64,000 bases of DNA, taken from assembly GCA_965224495.1 (NCBI GenBank), contig CBDCZI010000029.1, positions 1-64,000 on the forward strand, written 5' to 3'. Positions 41,779-50,369 of the stretch are shown here, piece by piece. Position numbers and translations under genes: made by a program. The notes beneath the pieces are model-generated. The model did not search any database and was not told where the DNA came from. It saw only the letters and a program-made list of their open reading frames with translations. This DNA comes from CBDCZI01 sp965224495 (lineage in GTDB: Bacteria > Bacteroidota > Bacteroidia > Cytophagales > JAAEPT01). Positions within the stretch are counted from its first letter, which is position 1, and the number at the start of each line of letters is the position of its first letter.

Positions 41779-42456
41779 ATGAATAGATTAACACCCGTAG
41801 TTAAAAACCTGATTATCTTAAACATTGGCGTTTTTGTTTTGCAGCAATTAGTATCAGGAATAATCTCTGTCGATGGTTATGAAACGCCTTGGCAATGGAA
41901 TGAAGAACCTTTAACGTATTGGCTAAGTCAGTATGATATTCGTTCACCTTTCTTTAAACCTTATCAGCTTTTCACGAGTATGTTCATTCATTATGATTTT
42001 AGTCATATTTTAATGAATATGTTTGGGTTGTATATGATGGGTTCTATTTTGGAAGAATACCTTGGAGAAAAGAAATTTCTTTTACTTTATATCGTTGCGG
42101 GGCTTACTGGTAGTGCTTTAAGCCTATTTCTTAGCTATCATATATATAGTTTACCTGTTCAATATGTTTATTCGGCATCAGGAGGAGCGTCAGGAGCTGT
42201 ATTAGGTGTTGTTGCTGCAGTAGCAATGATAGTTCCTAACCTACCTGTTCACCTTTTATTTATACCAATTCCTTTCAAATTAAAATATGGAGCAATGGCA
42301 TTTATTGCTTATGATTTGTATGGTGCTTATAAAATGTCTAATGGTATTCATACTGGGGTTGGACATTTTGCACATTTGGGAGGTGCTGCTTTAGGTATAA
42401 TATTGATATTAATTTGGAGGAAAAATTCAAATATTTTCAACAATCGTTGGGATTAA
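41779..42456 (+). CDS. Rhomboid family intramembrane serine protease 1
   Basis: This 225-aa protein has six predicted membrane segments. The catalytic dyad is S138 in SGGASGAVLG and H199 in GHFAHLGGAALG, with supporting SMFIHYDFSHILMNMFGL in the second helix region. Rhomboids cleave substrate membrane helices within the bilayer. It starts 3 bp after mutL and ends 3 bp before a second rhomboid. mutL followed by paired rhomboids is a standing arrangement in Flavobacteriia. Confidence 0.92.
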   Translation: MNRLTPVVKNLIILNIGVFVLQQLVSGIISVDGYETPWQWNEEPLTYWLSQYDIRSPFFKPYQLFTSMFIHYDFSHILMNMFGLYMMGSILEEYLGEKKFLLLYIVAGLTGSALSLFLSYHIYSLPVQYVYSASGGASGAVLGVVAAVAMIVPNLPVHLLFIPIPFKLKYGAMAFIAYDLYGAYKMSNGIHTGVGHFAHLGGAALGIILILIWRKNSNIFNNRWD

Positions 42457-42459
42457 TAA

Positions 42460-43341
42460 ATGAGAACATACACAGACGATATAAAAACCGAGTTTAACAA
42501 ACCCAACAATGTAGTTATTCAATTGTTATTGATTAATATAGGTGTTTGGGTTTTTCTTGCCGTAATCGGTCTTTTGGGTCATTTTGGTTTAGGCGAATTT
42601 TCACAAATCGTTAGTAAACAATTTGTTTTACCTGCCGATTTAGAGCAGTTGTTGTATCGTCCGTGGACATTAATTGTGTATGCGTTTAGCCATTTTGGGT
42701 TTAATCACGTACTGTTTAACCTAATTGCACTTTATTGGTTTGGACGAATGTTGCAAGACCTTATTGGTAGTAATCGTGTCCTAGGGATTTATATTTTATC
42801 GGGTCTGACAGGTGGTTTGGCTTATTTGTTATTTGCTTCAGTACTCCATCTTATTCCTTCGGGAAGTGGTTTGGTTGGTGCTTCGGGTAGTGTGTTGGGT
42901 ATTGTGGTGGCAATGGCAACCTTGGCTCCTGATTACAAAATAAGAATGCTTTTTATCGGTCAAGTGGCTGTAAAGTGGATTGCTTTAGTTTTTGTTTTTC
43001 TTTCTATTATTGGTTTGGCAGGTGGGAATGCAGGAGGAGATATGGCACACTTGGGAGGTGCTTTAATGGGATTTATATTTATTAAGCAACTCAATAGCGG
43101 TACAGATTTGGGTCGACCTGTGGTTGATTTTATTTATGGGATACCTTCTCTTTTTAAGAGACAAACAAAAATGAAGGTTACCCACCGTTCAACAAAAAAG
43201 ACTTCTTCTAAAAAAGAACCTGCCACTGGTCGTGTTTCTCAAGAAGAGATTGACCGTATTTTAGATAAAATTAGTAAGTCAGGTTATCCGAGCCTTACGA
43301 AAGAAGAAAAAGATAAACTGTTTCGATACAGTAACAATTAG
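42460..43341 (+). CDS. Rhomboid family intramembrane serine protease 2
   Basis: The 293-aa protein has the rhomboid fold at about 15-210, with S142 (GLVGASGSVLGI), H197 (DMAHLGGALMG) and the oxyanion-side segment AFSHFGFNHVLFNLIALYWF. A basic cytoplasmic tail of about 75 residues is absent from the first rhomboid (RQTKMKVTHRSTKKTSSKKE, then GRVSQEEIDRILDKISKSGY). This tail occurs in many Bacteroidota rhomboids next to mutL. The pair could cleave different substrates or form a complex. It ends the mutL operon, and repeat copy E follows. Confidence 0.92.
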   Translation: MRTYTDDIKTEFNKPNNVVIQLLLINIGVWVFLAVIGLLGHFGLGEFSQIVSKQFVLPADLEQLLYRPWTLIVYAFSHFGFNHVLFNLIALYWFGRMLQDLIGSNRVLGIYILSGLTGGLAYLLFASVLHLIPSGSGLVGASGSVLGIVVAMATLAPDYKIRMLFIGQVAVKWIALVFVFLSIIGLAGGNAGGDMAHLGGALMGFIFIKQLNSGTDLGRPVVDFIYGIPSLFKRQTKMKVTHRSTKKTSSKKEPATGRVSQEEIDRILDKISKSGYPSLTKEEKDKLFRYSNN

Positions 43342-43362
43342 ATACTCAACTTTACGGTTTGC

Positions 43363-43589
43363 GACGGCATAGGGGCTGAAGTGGAAATCCTTGAGGTGAT
43401 TTGCTCTTTCTGAGTTTTGTTGAAGAAAACTAAGCTGTAAAATAGCTAAGTAATGGCGTGCTTTACACCGAAAGATTGAGAGCGATAAGACCCGACCCGT
43501 TGTGTGTTTTTAACGGTTGATTTGATAGCTATCGGTAATATTGCAGAAAACGAAGAACAAACAGTTCAACGAAAGGGGATGCTCCAAAT
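43363..43589 (+). repeat. Dispersed intergenic repeat, copy E
   Basis: Block 1 is GACGGCATAGGGGCTGAAGT followed by GGAAATCC. Block 2 is AAGATTGAGAGCGATAAGAC followed by CCGACCCG, and block 3 is degenerate (ACGGTTGATTTGATAGCTAT and CGG). The final block is AAAGGGGATGCTCCAAA. Overall length and order match copy D. The following 64 bases up to the asd promoter hold nothing else. Confidence 0.82.
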
Positions 43590-43653
43590 GATTTTAATAG
43601 TAACAAAAAGCCTAAAAAAGTGAGGTTGCCTTTATCGTGAACTTCTTTTTTGT

Positions 43654-43661
43654 TATCTTTG
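43654..43661 (+). promoter_or_regulatory. Candidate -7 box (TATCTTTG) of asd
   Basis: Exact TAnnTTTG match 24 bases before the asd ATG. A TTTA at 43631-43634 lies 19 bases upstream at the -33 position. Confidence 0.55.
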
Positions 43662-43685
43662 CAGTAATTATAAAAATAAATGATT

Positions 43686-44681
43686 ATGAGAATCGCAGTA
43701 GTAGGTGCAACAGGACTTGTTGGTGGAGAAATGCTTGAAGTTCTTGAGGAGTTTAATCTTCCAATTACAGAGTTGTATTTGGTCGCTTCTGAGCGTTCGG
43801 TAGGCAAAAAGATGACTTTTAAAGGCAAAGAAATCACTGTTATTGGTTTACAGACTGCTGTTGATTTGAAAGCTGATGTGGCAATTTTTTCTGCTGGTGG
43901 AGATACTTCTCTGGAATGGGCTCCAAAATTTGCTGAAGCGGGGACAACTGTGGTTGATAATTCTTCTGCTTGGAGAATGGACCCAACTAAAAAATTAGTT
44001 GTTCCTGAAATCAATGCGAAAGAATTGACGAAAGACGATAAAATCATTGCAAACCCTAATTGCTCAACTATCCAAATGGTATTGGCTTTAGCGCCTTTGA
44101 ATGATAGATATGGTATCAAACGTGTGGTAGTTTCGACTTACCAATCGGTTACTGGTTCTGGAAAAGCGGCGATAGACCAATTGCAAGCGGAAAGAAGAGG
44201 TGATGACTCGGTAGAGAAATGTTATCCGCACGAAATTGATTTGAATGTGATTCCTCATATTGATGTGTTCCAAGAAAATGGATACACAAAAGAGGAAATG
44301 AAAATGATTAAAGAGACGAACAAAATCTTAGGTGATGATAGCATCAAAGTAACGGCTACGACGGTTCGTTTACCTGTAATGGGTGGTCATTCGGAGTCGA
44401 TTAATATCGAGTTTAAAAATGACTTTACTTTAGAGGAAGTTCGTGAGATTCTTTCGAGCACTGACGGTATTATCGTGCAAGATGATGTGGCTAATAATAT
44501 TTACCCAATGCCGAAATTTGCTCACAAAAAGAACGAAGTATTTGTGGGTCGTTTGAGAAGAGACGAGTCGCAAGACAACACGTTAAATATGTGGAATGTT
44601 GCTGATAACTTAAGAAAAGGTGCAGCGACAAATGCTGTTCAAATTTGTAAATACTTGTTTGAAAACAAATTAGTAGGGTAA
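43686..44681 (+). CDS. asd: Aspartate-semialdehyde dehydrogenase
   Basis: This enzyme reduces aspartyl-4-phosphate to aspartate semialdehyde, the branch point to lysine/diaminopimelate, threonine and methionine. The 331-aa protein opens with the Rossmann motif MRIAVVGATGLVGGEMLEVL. The catalytic Cys is C126 in IANPNCSTIQM, and QSVTGSGKAAIDQL and VRLPVMGGHSESI mark the substrate domain. The ATG at 43686 matches the family start better than one two codons upstream. It has its own candidate promoter. dapF, a later step in the same pathway, is in this window but not linked. Confidence 0.95.
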   Translation: MRIAVVGATGLVGGEMLEVLEEFNLPITELYLVASERSVGKKMTFKGKEITVIGLQTAVDLKADVAIFSAGGDTSLEWAPKFAEAGTTVVDNSSAWRMDPTKKLVVPEINAKELTKDDKIIANPNCSTIQMVLALAPLNDRYGIKRVVVSTYQSVTGSGKAAIDQLQAERRGDDSVEKCYPHEIDLNVIPHIDVFQENGYTKEEMKMIKETNKILGDDSIKVTATTVRLPVMGGHSESINIEFKNDFTLEEVREILSSTDGIIVQDDVANNIYPMPKFAHKKNEVFVGRLRRDESQDNTLNMWNVADNLRKGAATNAVQICKYLFENKLVG

Positions 44682-44696
44682 TTTAATTGCTTACAG

Positions 44697-45872
44697 ATGT
44701 CTTCAAATACGAATATTAAAGCCTTATTTGAGTCGTCGGTACAAGCGTTTATCCAAGAAAATAAATCTGCCGACATTAGAGAGTTGGCACTTAAAGCCCA
44801 AGGGAAGTTTAGTCTTCCTTTGGGCTTTTTGTTGAACCAAATCAACGGAAGGCAAAAGGCGAAAAAGAAATTACCGCTTTGGTTTGCTAATGAAAATATC
44901 GTTTTTCCTGTCGATTTGTCGATGCAACAGTGCTCTTCGGAGCTTTCTGCCTATTTGAAAACGAAAGATTTACCTAAGGGGAAACTTTGTGTTGATTTGG
45001 GAGGTGGTTTTGGAATAGACACTTATTTCTTGGCAAAAAAGTTTGACCGAGTAATTTACGTGGAGCAAGACAAAGAGTTGTGTGAAATTGTTGCTCATAA
45101 TTGCCAGGTATTGGGTGCGACTAACATTGAGGTTATTCACGCTACAAGTGACAATTTTATTGACTCATTTACTCAAAAGGCTGATTTGATATTCTTAGAC
45201 CCTGCCCGTAGAGATGACCAACAAAACCGTATTTTTCAGTTTGAAGATTGTTCGCCAAATATTGTAGAACTGACCGCTGTTTTAAAAGAAAAGGCTACTC
45301 ATCTTTTGGTTAAAGCATCACCAATTATTGCTATTGACTTGGCTTTTGAACAGTTTACGGCTTTTAAAGGTGTTCAAGTTGTTGGTATAAATAATGAGTG
45401 TAAAGAGGTGTTGTTTCATACTTACCCTAACTTACCTGCTGTTCGTTGTTCGCATAGTGGCTTGGGTGATTTAGAAGAGTTGGTTTTTGGTAATACAAGA
45501 GAGGTTATTCCTGTGTTTTCGGTGTTTGAATCATATATTTATGAACCCAACGTAACGGTGCGAAAGGCTCAGAAACAAGATGAATTGGCTCAACAGTTTG
45601 GCTTAAAAAAGCTGTTTCAGAAAGGTAGTTTGTTTACTTCTGCTGAATTAAAAAAAGATTTCCCTGGGCGAGTGTTTAAGGTAGAAAGAGAACTTTCGTC
45701 TAAAAAAGAGATTCAAAAGCTCAAAAATGCAGAGGTAATTGCTAAAAACTTTCCTGTCAAAGCGCTCGATTTAAAAAAGAAATACAAACTAGGTGCTTCT
45801 TCTTCGCAATTTGTGTTTGCTTTTACTGATTTTTCAGATAAAAAGGTGATGCTTTATTGCTCTCGTGTGTAA
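44697..45872 (+). CDS. SAM-dependent methyltransferase with THUMP-like C-terminal domain
   Basis: The 391-aa protein has a helical N-terminal region (1-90) and a class I methyltransferase Rossmann core (about 95-250) with SAM motif LCVDLGGGFGIDTYFLAKKF. The acidic VIYVEQDKELCEIVAHN strand and the LIFLDPARRD catalytic-site segment follow. The C-terminal part (about 300-391) looks like the THUMP-like domain found in the same protein across Bacteroidota. The target is unknown, possibly RNA. It lies 15 bp after asd and ends 4 bp from the converging GGGP synthase-like gene. Confidence 0.82.
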   Translation: MSSNTNIKALFESSVQAFIQENKSADIRELALKAQGKFSLPLGFLLNQINGRQKAKKKLPLWFANENIVFPVDLSMQQCSSELSAYLKTKDLPKGKLCVDLGGGFGIDTYFLAKKFDRVIYVEQDKELCEIVAHNCQVLGATNIEVIHATSDNFIDSFTQKADLIFLDPARRDDQQNRIFQFEDCSPNIVELTAVLKEKATHLLVKASPIIAIDLAFEQFTAFKGVQVVGINNECKEVLFHTYPNLPAVRCSHSGLGDLEELVFGNTREVIPVFSVFESYIYEPNVTVRKAQKQDELAQQFGLKKLFQKGSLFTSAELKKDFPGRVFKVERELSSKKEIQKLKNAEVIAKNFPVKALDLKKKYKLGASSSQFVFAFTDFSDKKVMLYCSRV

Positions 45873-45876
45873 AAGA

Positions 45877-46581
45877 TTAGCTTTTTATCTCTTTAATAAA
45901 ATTGGGGTTGTTTTCTAAGGCAGTGCCTACTACCACGATATTTGCTCCTGCTTTCCAAAGGTTTAGCGCCTGTTGGGCAGTTTTTATACCACCACCTACG
46001 ATAACAGGCAAATCAACAGCTTTTTTTACTTCACTAACCATTACTGTTGGTACCGTGTTTTTTGCGCCACTTCCTCCGTCCATATACAAGCATTGTAAAC
46101 CTAACATTTGACCTGCCAAAGCGGTGCAAACTGCTACGTCTGGTTTGTCATTTGGTAAAGGAAAGGTGTTACTAATGTAAGAAGCAGTTGTTGTGTTTCC
46201 TCCATCAATAAGCATGTAGCCTGTAGGGATAGTAGCTAAGTTAATTGCTTTTATTCGTGGTGCAGCTTGTACTTGCTGACCAATTAAATACTCTGGGTTT
46301 CTTCCCGAAATAAGCGTTAAAAACAGTATCGCATCAGCTTCTTTACTGATGTGCATACCGTTGCCAGGAAATAAAATAACAGTTTTTTTTGAGTTTTTTT
46401 TGAGGTAAATAATCACTTCATCAAAACGGTAATCACTGACCAAACTTCCTCCTACAAAATAAAAATCAATCAAGGAGTCGTTTTCAAGTAAACGTGCCAA
46501 ATAACCCTCGTCTGATTTGTCGGGGTCAATCAAGACTGCTAAGCCTTGTTTGGTTTGTTTGAAAACGTCGATTAATGTCAT
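45877..46581 (-). CDS. Geranylgeranylglyceryl-phosphate synthase family protein (PcrB-like)
   Basis: This 234-aa TIM-barrel prenyltransferase opens LAVLIDPDKSDEGYLARLLE, then YFVGGSLVSDYRF, ILFPGNGMHISKEADAILFL, GYMLIDGGNTTT, CLYMDGGSGAKN, and IVGGGIKTAQQALNLWKAGA with VVVGTALENN. These are the phosphate- and prenyl-binding segments of GGGPS. In Bacteroidota such enzymes join a prenyl diphosphate to glycerol-1-phosphate for lipids of uncertain role. The ATG at 46581 (MTLIDVFKQ) is preferred over one at 46638. Confidence 0.88.
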   Translation of the reverse strand: MTLIDVFKQTKQGLAVLIDPDKSDEGYLARLLENDSLIDFYFVGGSLVSDYRFDEVIIYLKKNSKKTVILFPGNGMHISKEADAILFLTLISGRNPEYLIGQQVQAAPRIKAINLATIPTGYMLIDGGNTTTASYISNTFPLPNDKPDVAVCTALAGQMLGLQCLYMDGGSGAKNTVPTVMVSEVKKAVDLPVIVGGGIKTAQQALNLWKAGANIVVVGTALENNPNFIKEIKS

Positions 46582-46694
46582 TGGTTTTGGTCGTTGTTTG
46601 GTAAATATACGTTGTTTTGTTTGAAAAAGCAGTACCAAAAGGACACGAACAATAGAAAATTGGCTATTTGGTGTCGGTACCTGTCAGTGGACGG

Positions 46695-46818
46695 ACACGG
46701 TAGGGATGGAGAACGATGAAACCTGTCCGTTCTTATTTTTATCGGCTAACTCTGTTTCTATCGGTGTTTTGTACGATGAAATACCGATAGATTATTTCGT
46801 AACTAAGGAATGCTCCAA
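46695..46818 (+). repeat. Dispersed intergenic repeat, copy F
   Basis: It contains ACACGGTAGGGATGGAGAAC, then GATGAAACCTGTCCGTTC (blocks 1 and 2 merged), TTTATCGGCTAACTCTG with TTTCTATCGGTGTTTTGT (block 3) and AAGGAATGCTCCAA (final block). Block 3 is nearly identical to copy D. It is shorter than D and E, like copy B. Confidence 0.75.
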
Positions 46819-46837
46819 ATACTAGAGCTCTAAAAAT

Positions 46838-46869
46838 AAAGCCCCAACTTCTTTAGAAATTAGGGCTTT
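46838..46869 (-). terminator. Terminator after the PhoU remnant and porin
   Basis: On the minus strand the stem AAAGCCC pairs with GGGCTTT around a loop of about 18 bases, followed by TATTTTT. Confidence 0.7.
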
Positions 46870-46872
46870 GTT

Positions 46873-47079
46873 TTATTCTGCTTTGTCAATGAATTTTTGA
46901 ATTTTCTTCTTTTTGTGTCGCAATACTTTTGCTTCGATATAGAAAATAAGATTTTCAGCTAAGTTGGTACTCAAATCTCCGATACGGTCAAGTTTTCGGA
47001 AAACAGGGTAAATAAAAAAAGGGATTGTCTTTAAAGTAATTATTAACCGAAACATTACTTTCTTTAACTTATCCAACAA
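46873..47079 (-). pseudogene. PhoU C-terminal remnant (68 aa)
   Basis: The reading frame MLDKLKKVMFRLIITLKTIP ends with RKLDRIGDLSTNLAENLIFY and IEAKVLRHKKKK. The RxLxRIGD-xxTN-xAE motif is the metal-binding repeat of the second half of PhoU, the phosphate-signalling protein (normally about 220 aa). The first three-helix repeat is missing, and the ATG lies only 22 bp downstream of the porin gene, so the gene lost its 5' part. A short functional product is possible but unlikely. Confidence 0.65.
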
Positions 47080-47101
47080 TCCCTTTATGTTTGATTGTAT
47101 T

Positions 47102-48316
47102 CTATAATTGTAATTCTACTTGTAATCTAAACAAGATGTCATTTTGCTTATCGTCTTTGAAATCTAATAAAGAAACGTCAGACTGTATCTTAAGGTTGTG
47201 TCCAACTATATATCTAGATAAACCTAAGGTGTATTCCGTTCTATCTTTAAGAGCTGAATAATCTTCATTATCAGGAGTGATTTTGGCATAACGAGCTGCT
47301 ATTTCCAGATTGTTTTTGAATACATACCCTAAAGCAGCCATATATCCTTCTCCTGTTTTGTATCTATCACTCACTTCCGCTTTCGTGAAGTTTTTCTTAG
47401 CAATTTTGTTAGCATATTCCGCCATAAACGAAAGTCCTTTGTATTTGAAGATAACGTCGGCAAAGAACACTTGTAAATCATTGTTTACAATATCGCCTGT
47501 TGCTGTGTTTGTTACAAACTCACCTAACTGTCCTCCTTGACGCACTGCTCTGTCATTGAAGTTGTAAGTAAAGCCTAAAGCCATTTTTGGTTTCGACTCA
47601 AGAGCCAAATCTGCACCCATATAATCGCCTTTTTTTCCTTCAAATTTACCGAATGGTAAAACTTCTAACCTAGTTGTATAAGATACCCCCCCAAAGTTGT
47701 GGTCAGTAATATTACGTCCCTCTCCTTGTGAAACAGCAAACTTTGGACGAAGAACAACACCATCAACTTCATACTCCCCGTGTAACATTACACCCGCATC
47801 ACGGTCGATGTTAAAATCTTTATTTACTCTCGAACGGTCAACAAATTGTAGGTTTGCAGAAGAAATCACACGTTCTCTGTTACCTGGTAATTTTGTTTGT
47901 CCTGCCCACAAATCCCAATGTTTGTTAAATCTGTATTTAATAACAGCGTCCAATACGATATTTGCTGCTTGGTTATTGTATTGTGAGTTTTTCTTATTTC
48001 CTTGATCTCTATTTGAGATGCCTAATTCCATTTTATATCTCAAGTTTTTGTCTAATACAAAACCTCCAAATTTTAATCGGTAACGACGCACCAAAAACTT
48101 TACGGTTGAGTTGCTGTTATCCGAATCAAAATCATTTAACCCTACCTCTAACAAATTTTGCATTCTTACGTGCAATTTCATAGAAGCTGTTGTGTCAGCC
48201 GTCATAAAAGTAAATCCTTTACCAAAGGTTTTTCCTTTTACTGCTTGTCCTTGAGCTGCCATTGGCAACATAACACCTAGTGCTATTACCAATGATTTTA
48301 ATGTTATTTTTATCAT
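47102..48316 (-). CDS. Phosphate-selective porin O/P family protein
   Basis: This 404-aa outer-membrane barrel has a signal peptide (MIKITLKSLVIALGVMLPMAAQGQ). Alternating strands follow (VKFLVRRYRLKFGGFVLDKN, YKMELGISNRDQGNK, WAGQTKLPGNRERVISSANL, FVDRSRVNKDFNIDRDAGVM) and a C-terminal strand ends in LQVELQL. The WAGQxKxPxxRER...FVDRS segment is typical of OprP/OprO proteins of Bacteroidota. It likely admits phosphate or polyphosphate across the outer membrane. It is followed directly by the truncated PhoU frame, which supports a former phosphate-uptake locus. Confidence 0.9.
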   Translation of the reverse strand: MIKITLKSLVIALGVMLPMAAQGQAVKGKTFGKGFTFMTADTTASMKLHVRMQNLLEVGLNDFDSDNSNSTVKFLVRRYRLKFGGFVLDKNLRYKMELGISNRDQGNKKNSQYNNQAANIVLDAVIKYRFNKHWDLWAGQTKLPGNRERVISSANLQFVDRSRVNKDFNIDRDAGVMLHGEYEVDGVVLRPKFAVSQGEGRNITDHNFGGVSYTTRLEVLPFGKFEGKKGDYMGADLALESKPKMALGFTYNFNDRAVRQGGQLGEFVTNTATGDIVNNDLQVFFADVIFKYKGLSFMAEYANKIAKKNFTKAEVSDRYKTGEGYMAALGYVFKNNLEIAARYAKITPDNEDYSALKDRTEYTLGLSRYIVGHNLKIQSDVSLLDFKDDKQNDILFRLQVELQL

Positions 48317-48571
48317 TTCTATTAATTAACTATACCACAAATTTGGGGCGATTTTTTATTATCTCCTATTGATAAAACAGAAAAAAAACAAAGAAACAAA
48401 AGAATAATGTTTCCTTAACAATTCCTTAACATTAGAGGCTGTTTTATCCTGTTATTTAACCTTTTCTTTATTTTAAACTATTTATGCCTTCTCCTTATTA
48501 ATAAAGAGCAAAAAAGTGTAAATTAACCTTTGCAAATTTTTGCACGCTACAATCTTATTAAGACTGTTTTT

Positions 48572-50368
48572 ATGGCTAAATCTTTAAAATCGACCCGAAT
48601 CATAGAGGTCGCTTGGGAAATATGTAATCAAGTTGGTGGTATCTACACGGTTATCCGTTCGAAAGTACCCGATATGAAATACCAATGGAAAGAAAACTAC
48701 AGTGTTATCGGACCCTATTTTGATAACAATACCGAGTTTGAAGATGAGGTTGATGAAAATGACCCTCTATATCAAGCAGTCAAAATTCTTCAAGATGAAG
48801 GGATTGATGCACATTATGGTACTTGGCTGATTAGTGGTCGTCCCAAAGCAGTGTTATTAAATCCCAATTCGGCTTTTAATAAATTGAGTGATATCAAATA
48901 CGATTTGTGGAAAAATCACGATATCAAATTTGAACAGCACGATGATTTGTTAGACCAAGTGGTTGCTTTTGGTTATTTGGTGTATCGTTTTACTTCTATT
49001 TTAGAGGCGATTAAAAAGGACGAAAAACAGACAATTATTCATTTTCACGAATGGATGGCAGGTGTTGCTATCCCCATGATTAGAAAAGATAATTTACCAA
49101 CTAAAATTGTTTTTACTACACACGCTACTTTATTGGGACGTTATTTAGCGATGAATGACCCTAATTTTTACGAACGTTTACAATGGTCAGATTGGGAAAA
49201 AGAAGCGAAAAACTTCAATATTCTTTCTCAGGTAAAGATAGAGCGAGCGGCGACACACGGCTCACACGTTTTTACTACGGTAAGTAAGATTACAGGCGAA
49301 GAATGTAAGTATTTATTGCATCGTGAGCCTGACGTTTTATTGCCTAACGGATTAAATGTAAGTCGTTACGAAGCGTTACACGAGTTCCAAAATTTGCATT
49401 TAACTTACAAGAAAAAAATTCAAGAATTTATTAGAGGGCATTTCTTTCCTTCGTATTCTTTTAATTTAGATAAAACCCTTTATTTCTTTACTTCTGGTCG
49501 ATTTGAATTCAAAAATAAAGGTTTTGATTTGACTTTAGAAGCATTGGCTCGATTAAATGCACAGATAAAAGAGGCAGGAATAGACCTTACTATCGTAATG
49601 TTTTTTATCACAAAAAAACCGACAACATCTATTAATGTCGATTTATTGCATTCAAAATCAATTTTAGAAGAATTGAAAAATACCTGTGAATCTATCGAAC
49701 ACGAGGTGTCAGAGAGTTTGTTTAAGTTTGCGACAACCAAACAATCAAATAATATTCCTGAGTTGAACAAGTTTATTCCTGATTATTGGAAGTTGCGTTA
49801 TTCACGTACTTTGCAAAGTTGGAAATCATCGAAATTACCTCCAATTGTAACACACAATTTGGTAGATGAGGAGAATGACGAGTTGATGAATTTCATGAAA
49901 ACCTTACACCTTTTCAATAAAGAAGAAGACCGTGTAAAAATCGTTTATCACCCCGAATTTATCAATTTCACTTCTCCTTTATTTGGTATGGAATATGGAC
50001 AATTTGTGAGAGGTTGTAACCTCGGTGTTTTCCCGAGTTACTACGAACCTTGGGGTTATACTCCTCTGGAATGTTTGGTACGTGGTGTTCCTTCGGTTAC
50101 AAGTGATTTGTCAGGGTTTGGTGATTACGTGTTAGACAAACTTCCTAAATTAGTAGATAAAGGCGTTTATGTAACTAACCGCAAAGACAAAGGATTTCAT
50201 CAGTCAGCCGAACAGTTAGCTGACCAAATGTTTAAATTTATTTCTCTTTCACGAAGAGAGCGTATCCAGCAACGAAATTTTGTAGAAAGTTTTTCTGAAG
50301 AGTTCGACTGGAAAGCGTTAATCACGTATTATAAACAAGCATACAAAAAAGCATTGACTTTTGAATAG
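48572..50368 (+). CDS. Glycogen/starch synthase, GT3 (eukaryotic-type)
   Basis: This 598-aa glycosyltransferase is related to animal and fungal glycogen synthases rather than GlgA. It has IIEVAWEICNQVGGIYTVIR at the N-terminus, IHFHEWMAGVAIPMI and FTTHATLLGRYLAMNDPNFY. At the C-terminus it has the donor-site segment VFPSYYEPWGYTPLECLVRG with VPSVTSDLSGFGDYV. It transfers glucose from UDP- or ADP-glucose to glycogen in the cytoplasm. The ATG at 48572 (MAKSLKSTRIIEV) is preferred to one 14 codons upstream. It is followed immediately by the DUF547 gene. Confidence 0.9.
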   Translation: MAKSLKSTRIIEVAWEICNQVGGIYTVIRSKVPDMKYQWKENYSVIGPYFDNNTEFEDEVDENDPLYQAVKILQDEGIDAHYGTWLISGRPKAVLLNPNSAFNKLSDIKYDLWKNHDIKFEQHDDLLDQVVAFGYLVYRFTSILEAIKKDEKQTIIHFHEWMAGVAIPMIRKDNLPTKIVFTTHATLLGRYLAMNDPNFYERLQWSDWEKEAKNFNILSQVKIERAATHGSHVFTTVSKITGEECKYLLHREPDVLLPNGLNVSRYEALHEFQNLHLTYKKKIQEFIRGHFFPSYSFNLDKTLYFFTSGRFEFKNKGFDLTLEALARLNAQIKEAGIDLTIVMFFITKKPTTSINVDLLHSKSILEELKNTCESIEHEVSESLFKFATTKQSNNIPELNKFIPDYWKLRYSRTLQSWKSSKLPPIVTHNLVDEENDELMNFMKTLHLFNKEEDRVKIVYHPEFINFTSPLFGMEYGQFVRGCNLGVFPSYYEPWGYTPLECLVRGVPSVTSDLSGFGDYVLDKLPKLVDKGVYVTNRKDKGFHQSAEQLADQMFKFISLSRRERIQQRNFVESFSEEFDWKALITYYKQAYKKALTFE

Positions 50369-50369
50369 A

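Noticed and set aside
46873..47079. Functional short PhoU
   Set aside because: Only one of the two PhoU repeats is present and its start touches the porin gene; treated as a remnant, although translation is possible.
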